Assembly (NCBI GenBank): GCA_002305235.1
Contig: DBQL01000145.1
Coordinates: 1 to 17,607 of the forward strand
Reading direction: 5' to 3'
Origin: Prevotella sp. UBA1395
GTDB taxonomy: Bacteria > Bacteroidota > Bacteroidia > Bacteroidales > Bacteroidaceae
DNA length: 17,607 bases
Shown: in pieces, positions 1 to 8,557 of the stretch
Numbering within the stretch: the first letter of the stretch is position 1
Layout: every line of letters begins with the position of its first letter
Program-made: the position numbers and the translations under genes
Notes under the pieces: generated by a model
Seen by the model: the letters and a program-made list of their open reading frames with translations, nothing else
Told to the model about the DNA's origin: nothing
Databases searched by the model: none

Positions 1-1497
1 CAACTTCTTTATGGAGGCGATGCCGTGGTACAGGTAGATGGCCATTCCAAGGAAATGGTAGAAGGCATGAACAACTCCGGCATCCTGCCCATCAAGATTG
101 TATATGCCGGCACGGCCAACAGCTCACAAGAGGTGGCCGACCTCATGTCGAGAGCCAACGTAGACAAGAAATGCGTGGGCGTTATCTGCTGGATGCACAC
201 CTTCTCACCCGCCAAGATGTGGATTAAGGGCATGCAAATCCTGCGCAAGCCGCTGTTGCACTTCCACACTCAGTATAACGAGAAGATTCCGTACGACACG
301 ATTGATATGGACTTCATGAACTTGAACCAGAGCGCTCACGGCGACCGCGAGTTCGCACACATCCTTTCACGTCTGCGCAAACCGCGCAAAACGGTCATCG
401 GTCACTGGAAAGACAAGAAGACCTTGAACCACATTGCCGTGTGGTCTCGCGTATGTGCCGGTGTGGCCGACGCTCAAGACTGCCTCATTATCCGTTTCGG
501 CGACCAAATGAACAACGTGGCTGTGACCGACGGCGACAAGGTGGCCTTCGAGCAAGTGTTGGGCTATCACGTGGACTATGTGCAGTTCTCTACCGTGCTG
601 CAATACTTTGACCAGATCAAAGACGCCGACGTTGACACACTCGTTCAGGACGTTTACTTCAAGGAGTATGTCGTTGCTGACGAATTGAAAGACAAGAACA
701 GTGAGGGCTATAAGAAGATTTGGAACTCCGCCAAGGCTGAGTTGACTCTCCGCGCCGTGCTCAAAGCCTACGGCGCAAAAGGTTTCACCACCAACTTCGA
801 CGACCTTGGCGACGTGAATGTGGAAGAAACCGGGCACGGATTTGACCAAATTCCCGGTCTCGCCTCACAGCGACTCATGCACGAGGGCTATGGATTCGGT
901 GCCGAAGGCGACTGGAAAGACGCTGCCTTGCTGCGCACCACATGGGTGATGAGCCAAGGTCTCGAGGGTGGCACATCATTCCTTGAGGACTACACGCTTA
1001 ACTTCGACGGCGAGAATACCTCTATCCTCGAGTCGCACATGTTGGAGATCAACCCCGACATCGCAGAGGAAAAGCCTCGCTTGGAAGTTCACTTCCTCGG
1101 CATTGGCGTGCGCAAGACTCCCACCGCCCGACTGGTGTTCACCGCCAAGCAGGGTCATGGCATCGCGGCTACAGTAGTGGATATGGGCAACCGTTTCCGC
1201 CTGATCGCCAACGATGTGAACCTCATCAAGAGCCAGCCGCTGCCCAAACTCCCCGTCGCTTCTGCGTTGTGGATTCCCGAACCCTCGTTCGAGGTGGGCG
1301 TAGGATGCTGGATGAATGCCGGCGGCACACACCATTCATGCTTCAGCATGTCTCTGACCGACGAGTATTGGCAGGATTTCGCAGAGATTGCCGACATGGA
1401 AGCCTGCATCATCAACAAGGATACCAAGTACGACCAGTTCTGCAAAGAACTTCGTTGGAACGAGTTATACTATATGCTTAACAAAGCATTGAAATAA
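1..1497 (+). CDS. araA: L-arabinose isomerase, 5' end outside window
   Basis: This cytoplasmic, metal-dependent enzyme converts L-arabinose to L-ribulose, the first step of bacterial arabinose catabolism. The frame is open to the left edge, and the first visible residues (QLLYGGDA) match the QHLYG region near the N-terminus of E. coli AraA, so only about 15 residues are missing. A GTG at 25 is internal, not the start. Recognisable blocks are WMHTFSPAKMW, LLHFHTQYNEKIPYDTIDMD, the EGDWK segment, GGTSFLEDY, the SHMLE segment and GGTHHSCFS. The four metal/catalytic residues of the family are present: Glu at 904-906, Glu at 985-987, His at 1036-1038 and His at 1333-1335 (E. coli E306, E333, H350, H450). 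The stop is at 1495-1497. The next gene is a sugar kinase after a 162-bp gap holding a large hairpin. Identity is very secure. Confidence 0.97.
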   Translation, partial: QLLYGGDAVVQVDGHSKEMVEGMNNSGILPIKIVYAGTANSSQEVADLMSRANVDKKCVGVICWMHTFSPAKMWIKGMQILRKPLLHFHTQYNEKIPYDTIDMDFMNLNQSAHGDREFAHILSRLRKPRKTVIGHWKDKKTLNHIAVWSRVCAGVADAQDCLIIRFGDQMNNVAVTDGDKVAFEQVLGYHVDYVQFSTVLQYFDQIKDADVDTLVQDVYFKEYVVADELKDKNSEGYKKIWNSAKAELTLRAVLKAYGAKGFTTNFDDLGDVNVEETGHGFDQIPGLASQRLMHEGYGFGAEGDWKDAALLRTTWVMSQGLEGGTSFLEDYTLNFDGENTSILESHMLEINPDIAEEKPRLEVHFLGIGVRKTPTARLVFTAKQGHGIAATVVDMGNRFRLIANDVNLIKSQPLPKLPVASALWIPEPSFEVGVGCWMNAGGTHHSCFSMSLTDEYWQDFAEIADMEACIINKDTKYDQFCKELRWNELYYMLNKALK

Positions 1498-1511
1498 CTG
1501 AAATAGCAAAT

Positions 1512-1603
1512 TGCAAAGGAGTTATCATGGAAACGGAGGATCGACAACAGAGGTTTGCTACGCCTCCCCACCCTCTCGATTCCATCATAACTCCTTCTTT
1601 GCA
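1512..1603 (+). repeat. Large imperfect inverted repeat between araA and the kinase gene
   Basis: The left arm 1512-1532 (TGCAAAGGAGTTATCATGGAA) is complementary to 1580-1603. Pairing is TGCAAA (6 bp), a 3-nt bulge in the right arm, GGAGTTAT (8 bp), one C-C mismatch, then ATGGAA (6 bp). The 47-nt loop contains further short complementary pieces (GAGG and CCTC). In the mRNA this would be a long stem. It has no T-tract, so it does not look like an intrinsic terminator. It could stabilise the upstream transcript, mark a processing site, set the isomerase/kinase ratio, or be a relic of a small repeat element. The stem also contains an AAAGGAG and an ATG at 1527-1529 that opens a 26-codon frame ending at 1607. 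That frame has no recognisable product. Confidence 0.7.
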
Positions 1604-1659
1604 TTGAGACTGACACTCCCCCTAATATCTATTCTCTACCTAATCATTAACAATAAAAC

Positions 1660-3258
1660 ATGGACGCAAAATCAACCATAGAATCCGGCAAAGCCGTTTT
1701 GGGCATCGAGTTTGGATCGACACGTATCAAAGCCGTGCTCATTGACCAAGAAAACAAACCCATCGCGCAAGGCAGCCACACATGGGAAAACCAACTTGTG
1801 GATGGCCTTTGGACTTATAGCATCGACAATATATGGGCCGGACTGCAAGACTGCTATGCCCAACTGCGCGCGGATGTCAAGGCACGGTATGGCACGGAGA
1901 TTGTGAAACTCGCCTCTATCGGTATCAGTGCCATGATGCACGGATACATGGCTTTCAACGACAAGCAAGAAATACTCGTGCCGTTCCGCACTTGGCGCAA
2001 CACCAATACCGGCAAGGCTGCAGCCGAACTCTCCACGCTCTTCAACTTTAACGTACCTCTTCGCTGGAGCATCTCACACCTTTACCAATGTATTCTGGAA
2101 GACAATGCCCATGTGAAAGATATTGATTTCCTCACCACTTTGGCCGGATACATCCACTGGCAGCTCACCGGTGAGAAGGTGTTGGGTATTGGTGATGCCT
2201 CGGGTATGATTCCCATCGATCCCGAGACCAAGAACTATGATGCCACAATGGTTGAGAAATTTGATCACCTCGTGGCCCCCAAGAGCTATGGATGGAAACT
2301 CTGTGACATTCTGCCCAAGGTGCTGGTTGCCGGCGAAAATGCCGGAATGTTGACCGCCGAAGGCGCAAAGAAGCTTGACATCTCCGGCCAATTGCAAGCC
2401 GGTGTGCCCCTCTGTCCTCCCGAGGGAGATGCCGGAACAGGCATGGCAGCGACCAACGCCGTGAAGCAACGCACCGGAAACGTATCGGCCGGAACATCTT
2501 CTTTCTCCATGATCGTGCTGGAAAAGAACTTGTCGAGGCCCTATCAGATGATCGATATCGTCACGACACCCGATGGAAGTCCCGTGGCAATGGTTCACTG
2601 CAACAACTGCACGTCGGACATCAACGACTGGGTCAACATCTTCAAGCAGTTTGAGGAGCTGATGGGAATCAAAGTAGACATGAACGAACTCTACACCAAG
2701 CTCTTTGAATCGGCACTTCAAGGTGATGCCGATTGTGGCGGACTGCTCTCCTACAACTATGTTTCCGGCGAGCCTGTGACCGACCTTGAGGATGGTCGCC
2801 CACTCTTCGTGCGCGCCGCCAACGATAAGTTCAACCTTGCCAACTTCATGCGTGCCCAGCTGTATGCTGCCATTGGCGTGCTGAAAATCGGCAATGACGT
2901 GCTGTTCAAAGAAGAGAAGGTAAACGTGGACCGTATCACCGGTCACGGCGGATACTTCAAGACCAAGGGCGTAGGACAGCGTTTCCTTGCCGCCGCACTC
3001 AACTCACCGATCTCTGTCATGGAGACTGCGGGCGAAGGAGGTGCATGGGGAATTGCCCTCTTGGCATCTTATCTCGTGAACAAAGACAACGGCCAAGACC
3101 TCGCCGACTTCCTCGACCAAAAGGTGTTTGCAGGCAATACCGGCGTGGAGATACAGCCCACTCCGGAAGATGTGGCAGGCTTTGACACTTACATAGAAAG
3201 CTACAAGCGCGGACTCGCCATTGAGAAGGCAGCCGTGGAAAATAAGAATGCCATTTAA
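1660..3258 (+). CDS. FGGY-family pentulose kinase, probable L-ribulokinase
   Basis: This ATP-dependent cytoplasmic sugar kinase has 532 residues, a normal length for the FGGY family. The N-terminal phosphate-binding loop [15 protein letters not shown] lies at residues 15-29. The probable catalytic Asp257 is in EGDAGTGM, followed by the second ATP-lobe motif [10 protein letters not shown] (273-282). Near the C-terminus are [10 protein letters not shown] and [15 protein letters not shown]. By sequence style it is nearer to xylulokinase-type FGGY proteins than to E. coli AraB. Bacteroides arabinose operons use such a kinase, often annotated xylulokinase, for L-ribulose. Its place straight after araA and before an arabinofuranosidase gene supports L-ribulose as substrate, giving L-ribulose-5-phosphate. 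The start at 1660 follows an A-rich leader without a Shine-Dalgarno, as is usual in Bacteroidetes. The family is certain; the substrate is inferred, and D-xylulose remains possible. Confidence 0.9.
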   Translation: MDAKSTIESGKAVLGIEFGSTRIKAVLIDQENKPIAQGSHTWENQLVDGLWTYSIDNIWAGLQDCYAQLRADVKARYGTEIVKLASIGISAMMHGYMAFNDKQEILVPFRTWRNTNTGKAAAELSTLFNFNVPLRWSISHLYQCILEDNAHVKDIDFLTTLAGYIHWQLTGEKVLGIGDASGMIPIDPETKNYDATMVEKFDHLVAPKSYGWKLCDILPKVLVAGENAGMLTAEGAKKLDISGQLQAGVPLCPPEGDAGTGMAATNAVKQRTGNVSAGTSSFSMIVLEKNLSRPYQMIDIVTTPDGSPVAMVHCNNCTSDINDWVNIFKQFEELMGIKVDMNELYTKLFESALQGDADCGGLLSYNYVSGEPVTDLEDGRPLFVRAANDKFNLANFMRAQLYAAIGVLKIGNDVLFKEEKVNVDRITGHGGYFKTKGVGQRFLAAALNSPISVMETAGEGGAWGIALLASYLVNKDNGQDLADFLDQKVFAGNTGVEIQPTPEDVAGFDTYIESYKRGLAIEKAAVENKNAI

Positions 3259-3271
3259 AACATCAACTGAT

Positions 3272-4843
3272 ATGAAGAACTATATCATCTCATTACTCCT
3301 GTCGGCAGCCGCAACGCTGCCGTCTTCAGCACAGGATGTGACAGCCACCATTCATGTCAATCAAGGCCAAAACCGCATTCCCAAGGAGATTTACGGTCAG
3401 TTTGCCGAGCATCTCGGATCTTGTATCTACGGCGGTCTTTGGGTTGGTCCCGAGTCTCCGATTGCCAATACCCAAGGCTATCGCAACGATGTGCTGAAGG
3501 CTTTGCAAGAGCTGAAGGTGCCGGTGCTGCGTTGGCCGGGCGGATGCTTTGCCGATGAATACCACTGGATGGATGGCATCGGACCACGTGAGAATCGCCC
3601 CAAGATGCAAAACAACAACTGGGGTGGTACCATCGAGGACAATTCCTTTGGCACACACGAGTTTCTTAACCTTTGCGAACTGCTCGGCGCAGAGCCTTAT
3701 ATCAGTGGCAATGTGGGCAGCGGCACGGTTGAGGAACTGGCCAAATGGGTGGAATATATGACCAGCGACGGTGAGACGCCGATGGCCAAGCTGCGTCGTC
3801 AGAACGGCCGCGAGAAGTCGTGGAACGTCAAATACCTTGGCGTGGGCAACGAAAGCTGGGGTTGCGGCGGAAACATGAGACCCGAATACTATGCCGACCT
3901 CTTCCGCAGATACTCCGTCTATTGTCGCGATTACGACAACCACAAACTCTATAAGATTGCCTCGGGAGCCAGCGATTACGACTATAACTGGACGCAGGTG
4001 CTCATGGATAATGTTGGCCACCGCATGGATGGCGTGTCTCTGCACTATTACACCGTGAAGGGATGGAACGGCTCCAAAGGCTCAGCCACGAATTTCAACC
4101 ATCAGGAATACTACCAGACCATCAGCAAATGCTTGCAGATCGAAGACGTGATCAAGAAGCACAGCGATATCATGGACAAGAAAGACCCGCAGAAACGCAT
4201 CGGTCTTTTGGTGGATGAGTGGGGCACATGGTGGGATGAAGAGCCGGGAACCATCAAGGGACACCTCTACCAGCAGAACACCATGCGTGACGCAATGGTG
4301 GCCGCACTGTCTCTCAACGTGTTCCACCGACACACCGACCGTGTCAAGATGGCGAACATCGCACAGGTTGTCAACGTGCTGCAAAGCATGATTCTCACCG
4401 ACACCAAAGGGCCGGGACACATGGTACTCACACCCACTTACCACGTGTTCCACATGTATCGTGACTTCCAAGAGGCCACCTATCTGCCCATAGACGTCAA
4501 GACCGACTCCATCGCTGTGCCCGGAGGAGGCATGCACCGACAGGCCGACGGCAAGATTCCGGTCGTCGATGTGTCTGCCGCCAAGAAGCAAGACGGTACC
4601 ATTGTCATTGCCTTGGCCAACACAAGTCTTGAGAAAGCACAAGACGTGGAGCTGGCGTTAGACAATGCCACGCTCAAGACGGCCACCGGGCGCGTACTGA
4701 CCGGCAAGAAGGTAGACGATTACAATGACTTTGAGCATCCCGATGTTGTCAAGACAACCGACTTCAAGAACATCAAGTTGAAGAAAAACACGGTTAAGAT
4801 GACCATCCCCGCCATGTCTGTCGTCGTGGTCAACCTGAAGTAG
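3272..4843 (+). CDS. Secreted GH51 alpha-L-arabinofuranosidase
   Basis: This 523-residue glycoside hydrolase releases terminal alpha-L-arabinofuranose from arabinan, arabinoxylan or their oligosaccharides. The chosen start ATG 3272 begins a clear signal peptide ([21 protein letters not shown]), followed by mature [10 protein letters not shown]. The frame is open further up to 3221 inside the kinase gene, but that would put a charged extension before the signal peptide. The first beta-strand block is [18 protein letters not shown]. The acid/base is Glu194 in [11 protein letters not shown] and the nucleophile is Glu316 in [10 protein letters not shown], both typical of GH51. The C-terminal beta-sandwich ends in MSVVVVNLK. 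No lipobox cysteine follows the signal, so a periplasmic location is likely, acting on imported oligosaccharides. Only 13 bp separate it from the kinase stop, so the two are probably cotranscribed. Confidence 0.95.
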   Translation: MKNYIISLLLSAAATLPSSAQDVTATIHVNQGQNRIPKEIYGQFAEHLGSCIYGGLWVGPESPIANTQGYRNDVLKALQELKVPVLRWPGGCFADEYHWMDGIGPRENRPKMQNNNWGGTIEDNSFGTHEFLNLCELLGAEPYISGNVGSGTVEELAKWVEYMTSDGETPMAKLRRQNGREKSWNVKYLGVGNESWGCGGNMRPEYYADLFRRYSVYCRDYDNHKLYKIASGASDYDYNWTQVLMDNVGHRMDGVSLHYYTVKGWNGSKGSATNFNHQEYYQTISKCLQIEDVIKKHSDIMDKKDPQKRIGLLVDEWGTWWDEEPGTIKGHLYQQNTMRDAMVAALSLNVFHRHTDRVKMANIAQVVNVLQSMILTDTKGPGHMVLTPTYHVFHMYRDFQEATYLPIDVKTDSIAVPGGGMHRQADGKIPVVDVSAAKKQDGTIVIALANTSLEKAQDVELALDNATLKTATGRVLTGKKVDDYNDFEHPDVVKTTDFKNIKLKKNTVKMTIPAMSVVVVNLK

Positions 4844-4849
4844 ACCGCC

Positions 4850-4896
4850 ATGCCGCGGCATCCATCATCCATTCTCCGGCATACCATATTATAATA
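4850..4896 (+). repeat. Two short perfect palindromes in the spacer before transketolase
   Basis: The 108-bp gap between the GH51 and transketolase genes contains ATGCCGCGGCAT (4850-4861) and TATTATAATA (4887-4896). Both are perfectly self-complementary. CATACC at 4880-4885 is also complementary to GGTATG at 4914-4919. No TAnnTTTG promoter box and no T-tract terminator were found. They may be protein-binding dyads or chance; the function is unknown. Confidence 0.35.
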
Positions 4897-4951
4897 CGAT
4901 GTGTTCCGGGGAAGGTATGAGAAAAAGTAGTTTCAAATCAACAACATAACA

Positions 4952-6976
4952 ATGAACGACATTAAAGTAATGAACCATGCAGCCGACAACATTCGCATCT
5001 TGGCTGCATCTATGGTAGAAAAAGCCAACTCCGGACACCCCGGAGGTGCTATGGGAGGCGCTGATTTCATCAATGTGCTCTTTGCCGAGTATCTCGTTTA
5101 TGATCCCGCCGATCCCAAATGGACCGGCCGCGACCGCTTCTTCCTCGACCCGGGCCACATGAGTCCGATGCTCTACTCCGGCTTGGCCATGCGCGGCTTC
5201 TTCTCAATGGAAGACCTGAAACAATTCCGTCAATGGGAATCGGTTACCCCCGGTCACCCCGAACTTGACGTGGAGCGAGGCATCGAGAACTCTTCAGGCC
5301 CTCTCGGCCAAGGCCATGCGATGGCTGCCGGTGCTGCCATTGCCGAGAAATTCCTTGAGGCACGCCTTGGCAAAACGATGATGCAGCACAAGATCTACGC
5401 CTATATCAGCGACGGTGCCGTGCAGGAGGAGATCTCTCAGGGTGTAGGTCGCATTGCCGGCGTATTGGGATTGAACAACCTCATCATGTTCTACGACTCC
5501 AATGACATTCAGCTTTCCACAGAGACCAAGCTCGTGATGAACGAGAATACCAAGGCCAAGTATGAGGCATGGGGATGGAATGTGATGGAGATCGACGGCA
5601 ACAACGTGGAGCAAATCCGCAAGGCCCTCGATGCCGCCCTGCAGGAAGAGAGCCGCCCCACGCTCATCATCGGCAAGACCATCATGGGCAAGGGTGCCCG
5701 TCAGGCCGACGGGTCGAGCTACGAGGCCAACCTCAAGACGCACGGAGCACCGCTCGGAGGCGAAGCCTACGTGAACACCATCAAGAACCTTGGAGGCGAT
5801 GTTGAAAATCCGTTCGTGATCTTTGACGACGTGAAGGCACTCTATGACGCCCGCCGCGAAGAGCTCAAGACGATTGTCGCAGCACGCAAAGCCGACGAGG
5901 CAGCATGGCGCAGCGCCAATGCCGACAAGGCTGCCCTGATGGATGAGTGGTTCTCGGGCAAGGCCCCCAAGGTAGACTGGAGCAAGGTGGAGCAGAAAGC
6001 CGGAGCGGCAACACGTGCTGCCAGTGCAGCCTGTCTCACGGCATTGGCCGAGCAGGTTCCCAACATGATCTGCGCCTCTGCCGACCTTTCCAACTCCGAC
6101 AAGACCGACGGCTTCCTCAAGAAAACCACAAGCCTTGTCAAAGGAGACTTCAGTGGTGCCTTCTTCCAAGCCGGCGTGAGCGAGCTGACAATGGCCGACA
6201 TCTGTATCGGTATGATGCTTCATGGTGGCGTAATCGCCGCATGTGGCACATTCTTCGTATTCTCCGACTACATGAAACCGGCTGTCCGCATGGCTGCCCT
6301 GATGCAAGTGCCCGTGAAGTTTGTATGGACCCACGATGCCTTCCGCGTGGGCGAAGACGGTCCTACCCATGAGCCGGTGGAGCAGGAGGCGCAGATCCGA
6401 CTGATGGAAAAGATGAAAAACCATGCCGGTAAAGACAGCGTGCGCGTGTTCCGCCCTGCCGATGCCGAGGAGACCACCGTGTGCTGGAAACTCGCCATGG
6501 AAAACGTGGATACCCCCACAGCGCTCATCTTTTCTCGTCAGGGCATCGCCAATCTGCCCGAGGGCAACGACTATGAGCAGGCTGCCAAGGGTGCTTACAT
6601 CGTGGCCGGGTCTGACGAAAACCCCGACGTGATTCTCGTGGCCAGCGGTTCAGAGGTTTCTACCCTCGAGGCCGGCACAGAGGCTCTGCGCAAAGACGGC
6701 ATCAAGGTGCGGGTGGTAAGCGCTCCCTCCGAGGGATTGTTCCGCAACCAGAGTGCCGAGTACCAGCAGAGCGTGCTGCCCTTCGGCGTGAAGAAGTTTG
6801 GATTGACCGCCGGACTGCCTGTCACCCTTGAGAGCTTGGTGGGCAACGGACCCGAGAGCAAGGTGTTCGGCATGCCGAGTTTCGGTTTCTCGGCTCCTTA
6901 CAAGGTGCTCGATGAGAAATTAGGCTACACCGGAGAGAACGTGTACAATCAGGTGAAAGCGTTCTTGAAGGGATAG
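4952..6976 (+). CDS. tkt: Transketolase
   Basis: This thiamine-diphosphate enzyme of the non-oxidative pentose phosphate pathway moves two-carbon ketol units, for example from xylulose-5-phosphate to ribose-5-phosphate. Its 674 residues are a full-length transketolase. Landmarks are NSGHPGGAMGGADF (residues 26-39), GPLGQGHAMAAGAAI, the ThDP/Mg motif SDGAVQEEISQGV from residue 153, a central PYR domain with the catalytic Glu411 in GVSELTMADICIG, THDAFRVGEDGPTHEPVEQE, and a C-terminal domain ending in YNQVKAFLKG. The usual GDG...MEG is changed to SDG...QEE, which I believe is typical of Bacteroidetes transketolases. The context fits: arabinose yields D-xylulose-5-phosphate, its donor substrate, and rpiB follows. 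The start at 4952 is preceded by an A-rich leader. A second ATG at 4970 is possible but less likely. Confidence 0.96.
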   Translation: MNDIKVMNHAADNIRILAASMVEKANSGHPGGAMGGADFINVLFAEYLVYDPADPKWTGRDRFFLDPGHMSPMLYSGLAMRGFFSMEDLKQFRQWESVTPGHPELDVERGIENSSGPLGQGHAMAAGAAIAEKFLEARLGKTMMQHKIYAYISDGAVQEEISQGVGRIAGVLGLNNLIMFYDSNDIQLSTETKLVMNENTKAKYEAWGWNVMEIDGNNVEQIRKALDAALQEESRPTLIIGKTIMGKGARQADGSSYEANLKTHGAPLGGEAYVNTIKNLGGDVENPFVIFDDVKALYDARREELKTIVAARKADEAAWRSANADKAALMDEWFSGKAPKVDWSKVEQKAGAATRAASAACLTALAEQVPNMICASADLSNSDKTDGFLKKTTSLVKGDFSGAFFQAGVSELTMADICIGMMLHGGVIAACGTFFVFSDYMKPAVRMAALMQVPVKFVWTHDAFRVGEDGPTHEPVEQEAQIRLMEKMKNHAGKDSVRVFRPADAEETTVCWKLAMENVDTPTALIFSRQGIANLPEGNDYEQAAKGAYIVAGSDENPDVILVASGSEVSTLEAGTEALRKDGIKVRVVSAPSEGLFRNQSAEYQQSVLPFGVKKFGLTAGLPVTLESLVGNGPESKVFGMPSFGFSAPYKVLDEKLGYTGENVYNQVKAFLKG

Positions 6977-6998
6977 TATATCAATGTTAGGAGTTAGT

Positions 6999-7065
6999 GG
7001 TGACTTCGCGATCCGAATCCATCAAGATTCATTCCGAGGTCACCGCTCGCTCCTTTTCTTTTTAC
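6999..7065 (+). terminator. Possible terminator-like hairpin after transketolase
   Basis: GGTGAC (6999-7004) pairs with GTCACC (7039-7044). Inside it GAATC (7015-7019) pairs with GATTC (7026-7030) around the loop CATCAA. A pyrimidine/T-rich run (CTCCTTTTCTTTTT) follows to about 7065. The stem is broken by large internal loops, so this could be only a weak or Rho-assisted terminator or attenuator between tkt and rpiB. Confidence 0.35.
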
Positions 7066-7134
7066 TGTTTACCGTTTACACCCATCACCCGTCACTTATT
7101 ATCTAACACCTATCACCCAACAACAAAAGTCATT

Positions 7135-7587
7135 ATGATGAAAATAAAAACTGTTGGACTGGCCAGCGACCACGCCGGCTTCGCCCTGAAAGAGATTGTC
7201 AAGCAGTATCTTGACGAGAAAGGCATACCTTACAAAGACTATGGTACCAATTCTGAGGAAAGCACCGACTATTCCGACTATGGGCATACGCTGGCACAGG
7301 CCGTGGAAAACGGTGAGGTGTACCCCGCCATCGGCATGTGCGGCTCTGGCGAGGGCATCAACATGACACTCAACAAGCATCAAGGCATCCGCGCCGCATT
7401 GGTCTGGGCGCCGGAAATCGCGCATCTCGCACGCCAACACAATGACGCCAACGTGCTTGTGATGCCCGGTCGTTTCATCGACAAAGATACGGCCCGGAGC
7501 ATCATGGACGAGTTTTTCGCCACCGACTTCGAGGGCGGCCGCCATCAGAGACGCATCGACAAGATACCCCTGCAACCCGAAAAGTAG
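7135..7587 (+). CDS. rpiB: Ribose-5-phosphate isomerase B
   Basis: This protein interconverts ribulose-5-phosphate and ribose-5-phosphate, supplying the acceptor used by the transketolase encoded just upstream. It has 150 residues from ATG 7135 (149 from the adjacent ATG 7138), the normal RpiB size. The LacAB/RpiB family blocks are clear: GLASDHAGFALKE near the N-terminus, then GMCGSGEGINMTLNKHQGIR with the catalytic Cys69, then HLARQHNDANVLVMPGR. The frame is open upstream to 6997, but that stretch is low-complexity spacer (pyrimidine-rich, 7-bp direct repeats) with no family similarity, so the start is placed at 7135/7138. The gap to tkt is 158 bp. It may be read through from the arabinose cluster or have its own promoter; no clear TAnnTTTG box was seen. 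Confidence 0.95.
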   Translation: MMKIKTVGLASDHAGFALKEIVKQYLDEKGIPYKDYGTNSEESTDYSDYGHTLAQAVENGEVYPAIGMCGSGEGINMTLNKHQGIRAALVWAPEIAHLARQHNDANVLVMPGRFIDKDTARSIMDEFFATDFEGGRHQRRIDKIPLQPEK

Positions 7588-7608
7588 GCCGTCGCACACT
7601 ATCGAGAC

Positions 7609-7662
7609 AGCGCTTCTGTATACCCGATTCCCAACCGCGGAATTCGGACGCGGAAGCGTTTT
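7609..7662 (+). terminator. Possible terminator after rpiB
   Basis: CGCTTC (7611-7616) is complementary to GAAGCG (7653-7658), and TTTT follows directly (7659-7662). One more A-T pair through a G-T wobble extends the outer stem. A 4-bp CCGA/TCGG inner stem (7624-7627 with 7644-7647) may fold the loop. It lies 22 bp after the rpiB stop. The loop is long, so confidence is limited. Confidence 0.35.
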
Positions 7663-7727
7663 CTATGATGTATATACATGGGGCATACACTCTCCCCCGC
7701 CCGATCACCTCAAAACCACACATCGTC

Positions 7728-8093
7728 ATGACTCAAAACCTGCTTCTCTGCCTCGGTTCCAACACCCGGCAACAATACCATATCGACACCGCCCAACGGT
7801 TGCTCACCGAGGCATTGGGGCCCATGCGCTTCACCCCGCCGCTGTGGACCAAGCCCGTGGGCATCGAGTCGCCACAGTTTATCAACTGCTTGGGAACCGT
7901 GGAAACCACATTGGATTATGACCAAATACTCCGCCTCACCAAAGACATTGAGCGCAAAATGGGGCGTACACACGGGCAAACGCCGTCACACACGGTGCTG
8001 ATCGATATCGACATCTTGCGTTTGGGCGATAAGATATACCATGCCGCCGATTGGGAGCGTGACTTTGTGAAGGTGCTTCTCAAGGACCTCTGA
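7728..8093 (+). CDS. folK: Short, divergent HPPK (FolK-like) protein
   Basis: It resembles 2-amino-4-hydroxy-6-hydroxymethyldihydropteridine pyrophosphokinase, which transfers pyrophosphate from ATP in folate synthesis. ATG 7728 is chosen because LLLCLGSN, the family N-terminus, follows directly; the open frame back to 7665 adds unrelated residues. KPVGIESPQFINC and IERKMGRTHGQ match the core, and the two metal-binding Asp are kept in IDIDIL. It has only 121 residues against about 158 in E. coli and stops soon after VKVLLKDL, so the C-terminal part is missing. A gap-free alignment by eye to E. coli FolK keeps Arg82 but replaces Trp89 by Ser and the catalytic-loop Arg92 by Val. It may be a low-activity paralogue or have another pterin- or nucleotide-related role. 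The family is fairly secure; FolK activity is not. Confidence 0.75.
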   Translation: MTQNLLLCLGSNTRQQYHIDTAQRLLTEALGPMRFTPPLWTKPVGIESPQFINCLGTVETTLDYDQILRLTKDIERKMGRTHGQTPSHTVLIDIDILRLGDKIYHAADWERDFVKVLLKDL

Positions 8094-8557
8094 ACCCGAA
8101 TCCGGCCAATGACAACTTGCGAATGTGCTCCTATCTTGCTCCATGCGAGACCGGAACGACAGCACGAGGTGAGGCCTCGGCCTTACCCCCTTCTTGTTTT
8201 GTGATCTTTTTTGCTAACGCCGAGGCAGTGTCAACCGCAATCGTGGCTATGACGGTATGGTATCTACCAAAAACCAAAGTAATGTTCAACAGGGGCTGCC
8301 AACATTGAAAACAAGCCCCCAAGCAGTCACCCCAAAGACTTAACCTGCATCAAAGCCGATATTACCACGCTGTGGTAATATCGTTACCACGCCGTGGTAA
8401 TGGCATTACCACAATGTGGTAATCTGCCGAAAAATATTCAATGCCGACTCCCACAAAACGCAACCATCCGGCAAAAGCAACCTCTGCGCTGCCTTTCCCG
8501 GATGGAATGATGGGGGGTGCCCGATATTGCCGGCCCCTCAGGGCGCGGGGCGGCGTG
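8094..8557. other. 464-bp intergenic region without a convincing gene
   Basis: This gap lies between the convergent folK-like (+) and GHL10 (-) genes. Short frames of 63 codons occur on both strands around 8117-8322, but neither has a recognisable domain or a promoter. Visible structure includes an 8-bp inverted repeat GCCTCGGC/GCCGAGGC (8174-8181 and 8219-8226), the triple palindrome array at 8357-8427, and an inverted repeat CCATCCGG/CCGGATGG (8464-8471 and 8498-8505). No T-tract terminator is obvious for either flanking gene. The richness in dyads suggests non-coding repeat DNA, not a lost gene. Confidence 0.6.
8357..8427. repeat. Three 22-bp-phased palindromes, TTACCAC-NNN-GTGGTAA
   Basis: Three tandem 22-bp units start at 8362, 8384 and 8406. 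Each contains TTACCAC, a 3-base spacer (GCT, GCC, AAT) and GTGGTAA. The first has perfect 12-bp arms from 8357 to 8383. The second spans 8384-8400 and is symmetric around one central C. The third has ATTACCACA/TGTGGTAAT arms, 8405-8423. Centres lie at 8370, 8392 and 8414, exactly 22 bp apart, close to two turns of B-DNA. The arms are conserved while spacers and linkers vary. That fits a dyad-binding protein site array, or a hairpin repeat maintained as an intergenic element. The function is unknown. Confidence 0.9.

Noticed and set aside
3221..3271. Upstream start for the GH51 gene inside the kinase gene
   Set aside because: It would place a charged 17-residue extension before a clear signal peptide; ATG 3272 fits better.
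6997..7134. Long N-terminal extension of RpiB
   Set aside because: The extension is translated low-complexity spacer and is absent from the RpiB family.
8117..8322. Short 63-codon frames on both strands in the intergenic gap
   Set aside because: No domain, promoter or composition support. They could be part of a dispersed non-coding repeat, but I cannot confirm that.
8357..8427. CRISPR array
   Set aside because: The units are 22-bp palindromes without unique spacers of CRISPR length, and no cas gene is present.
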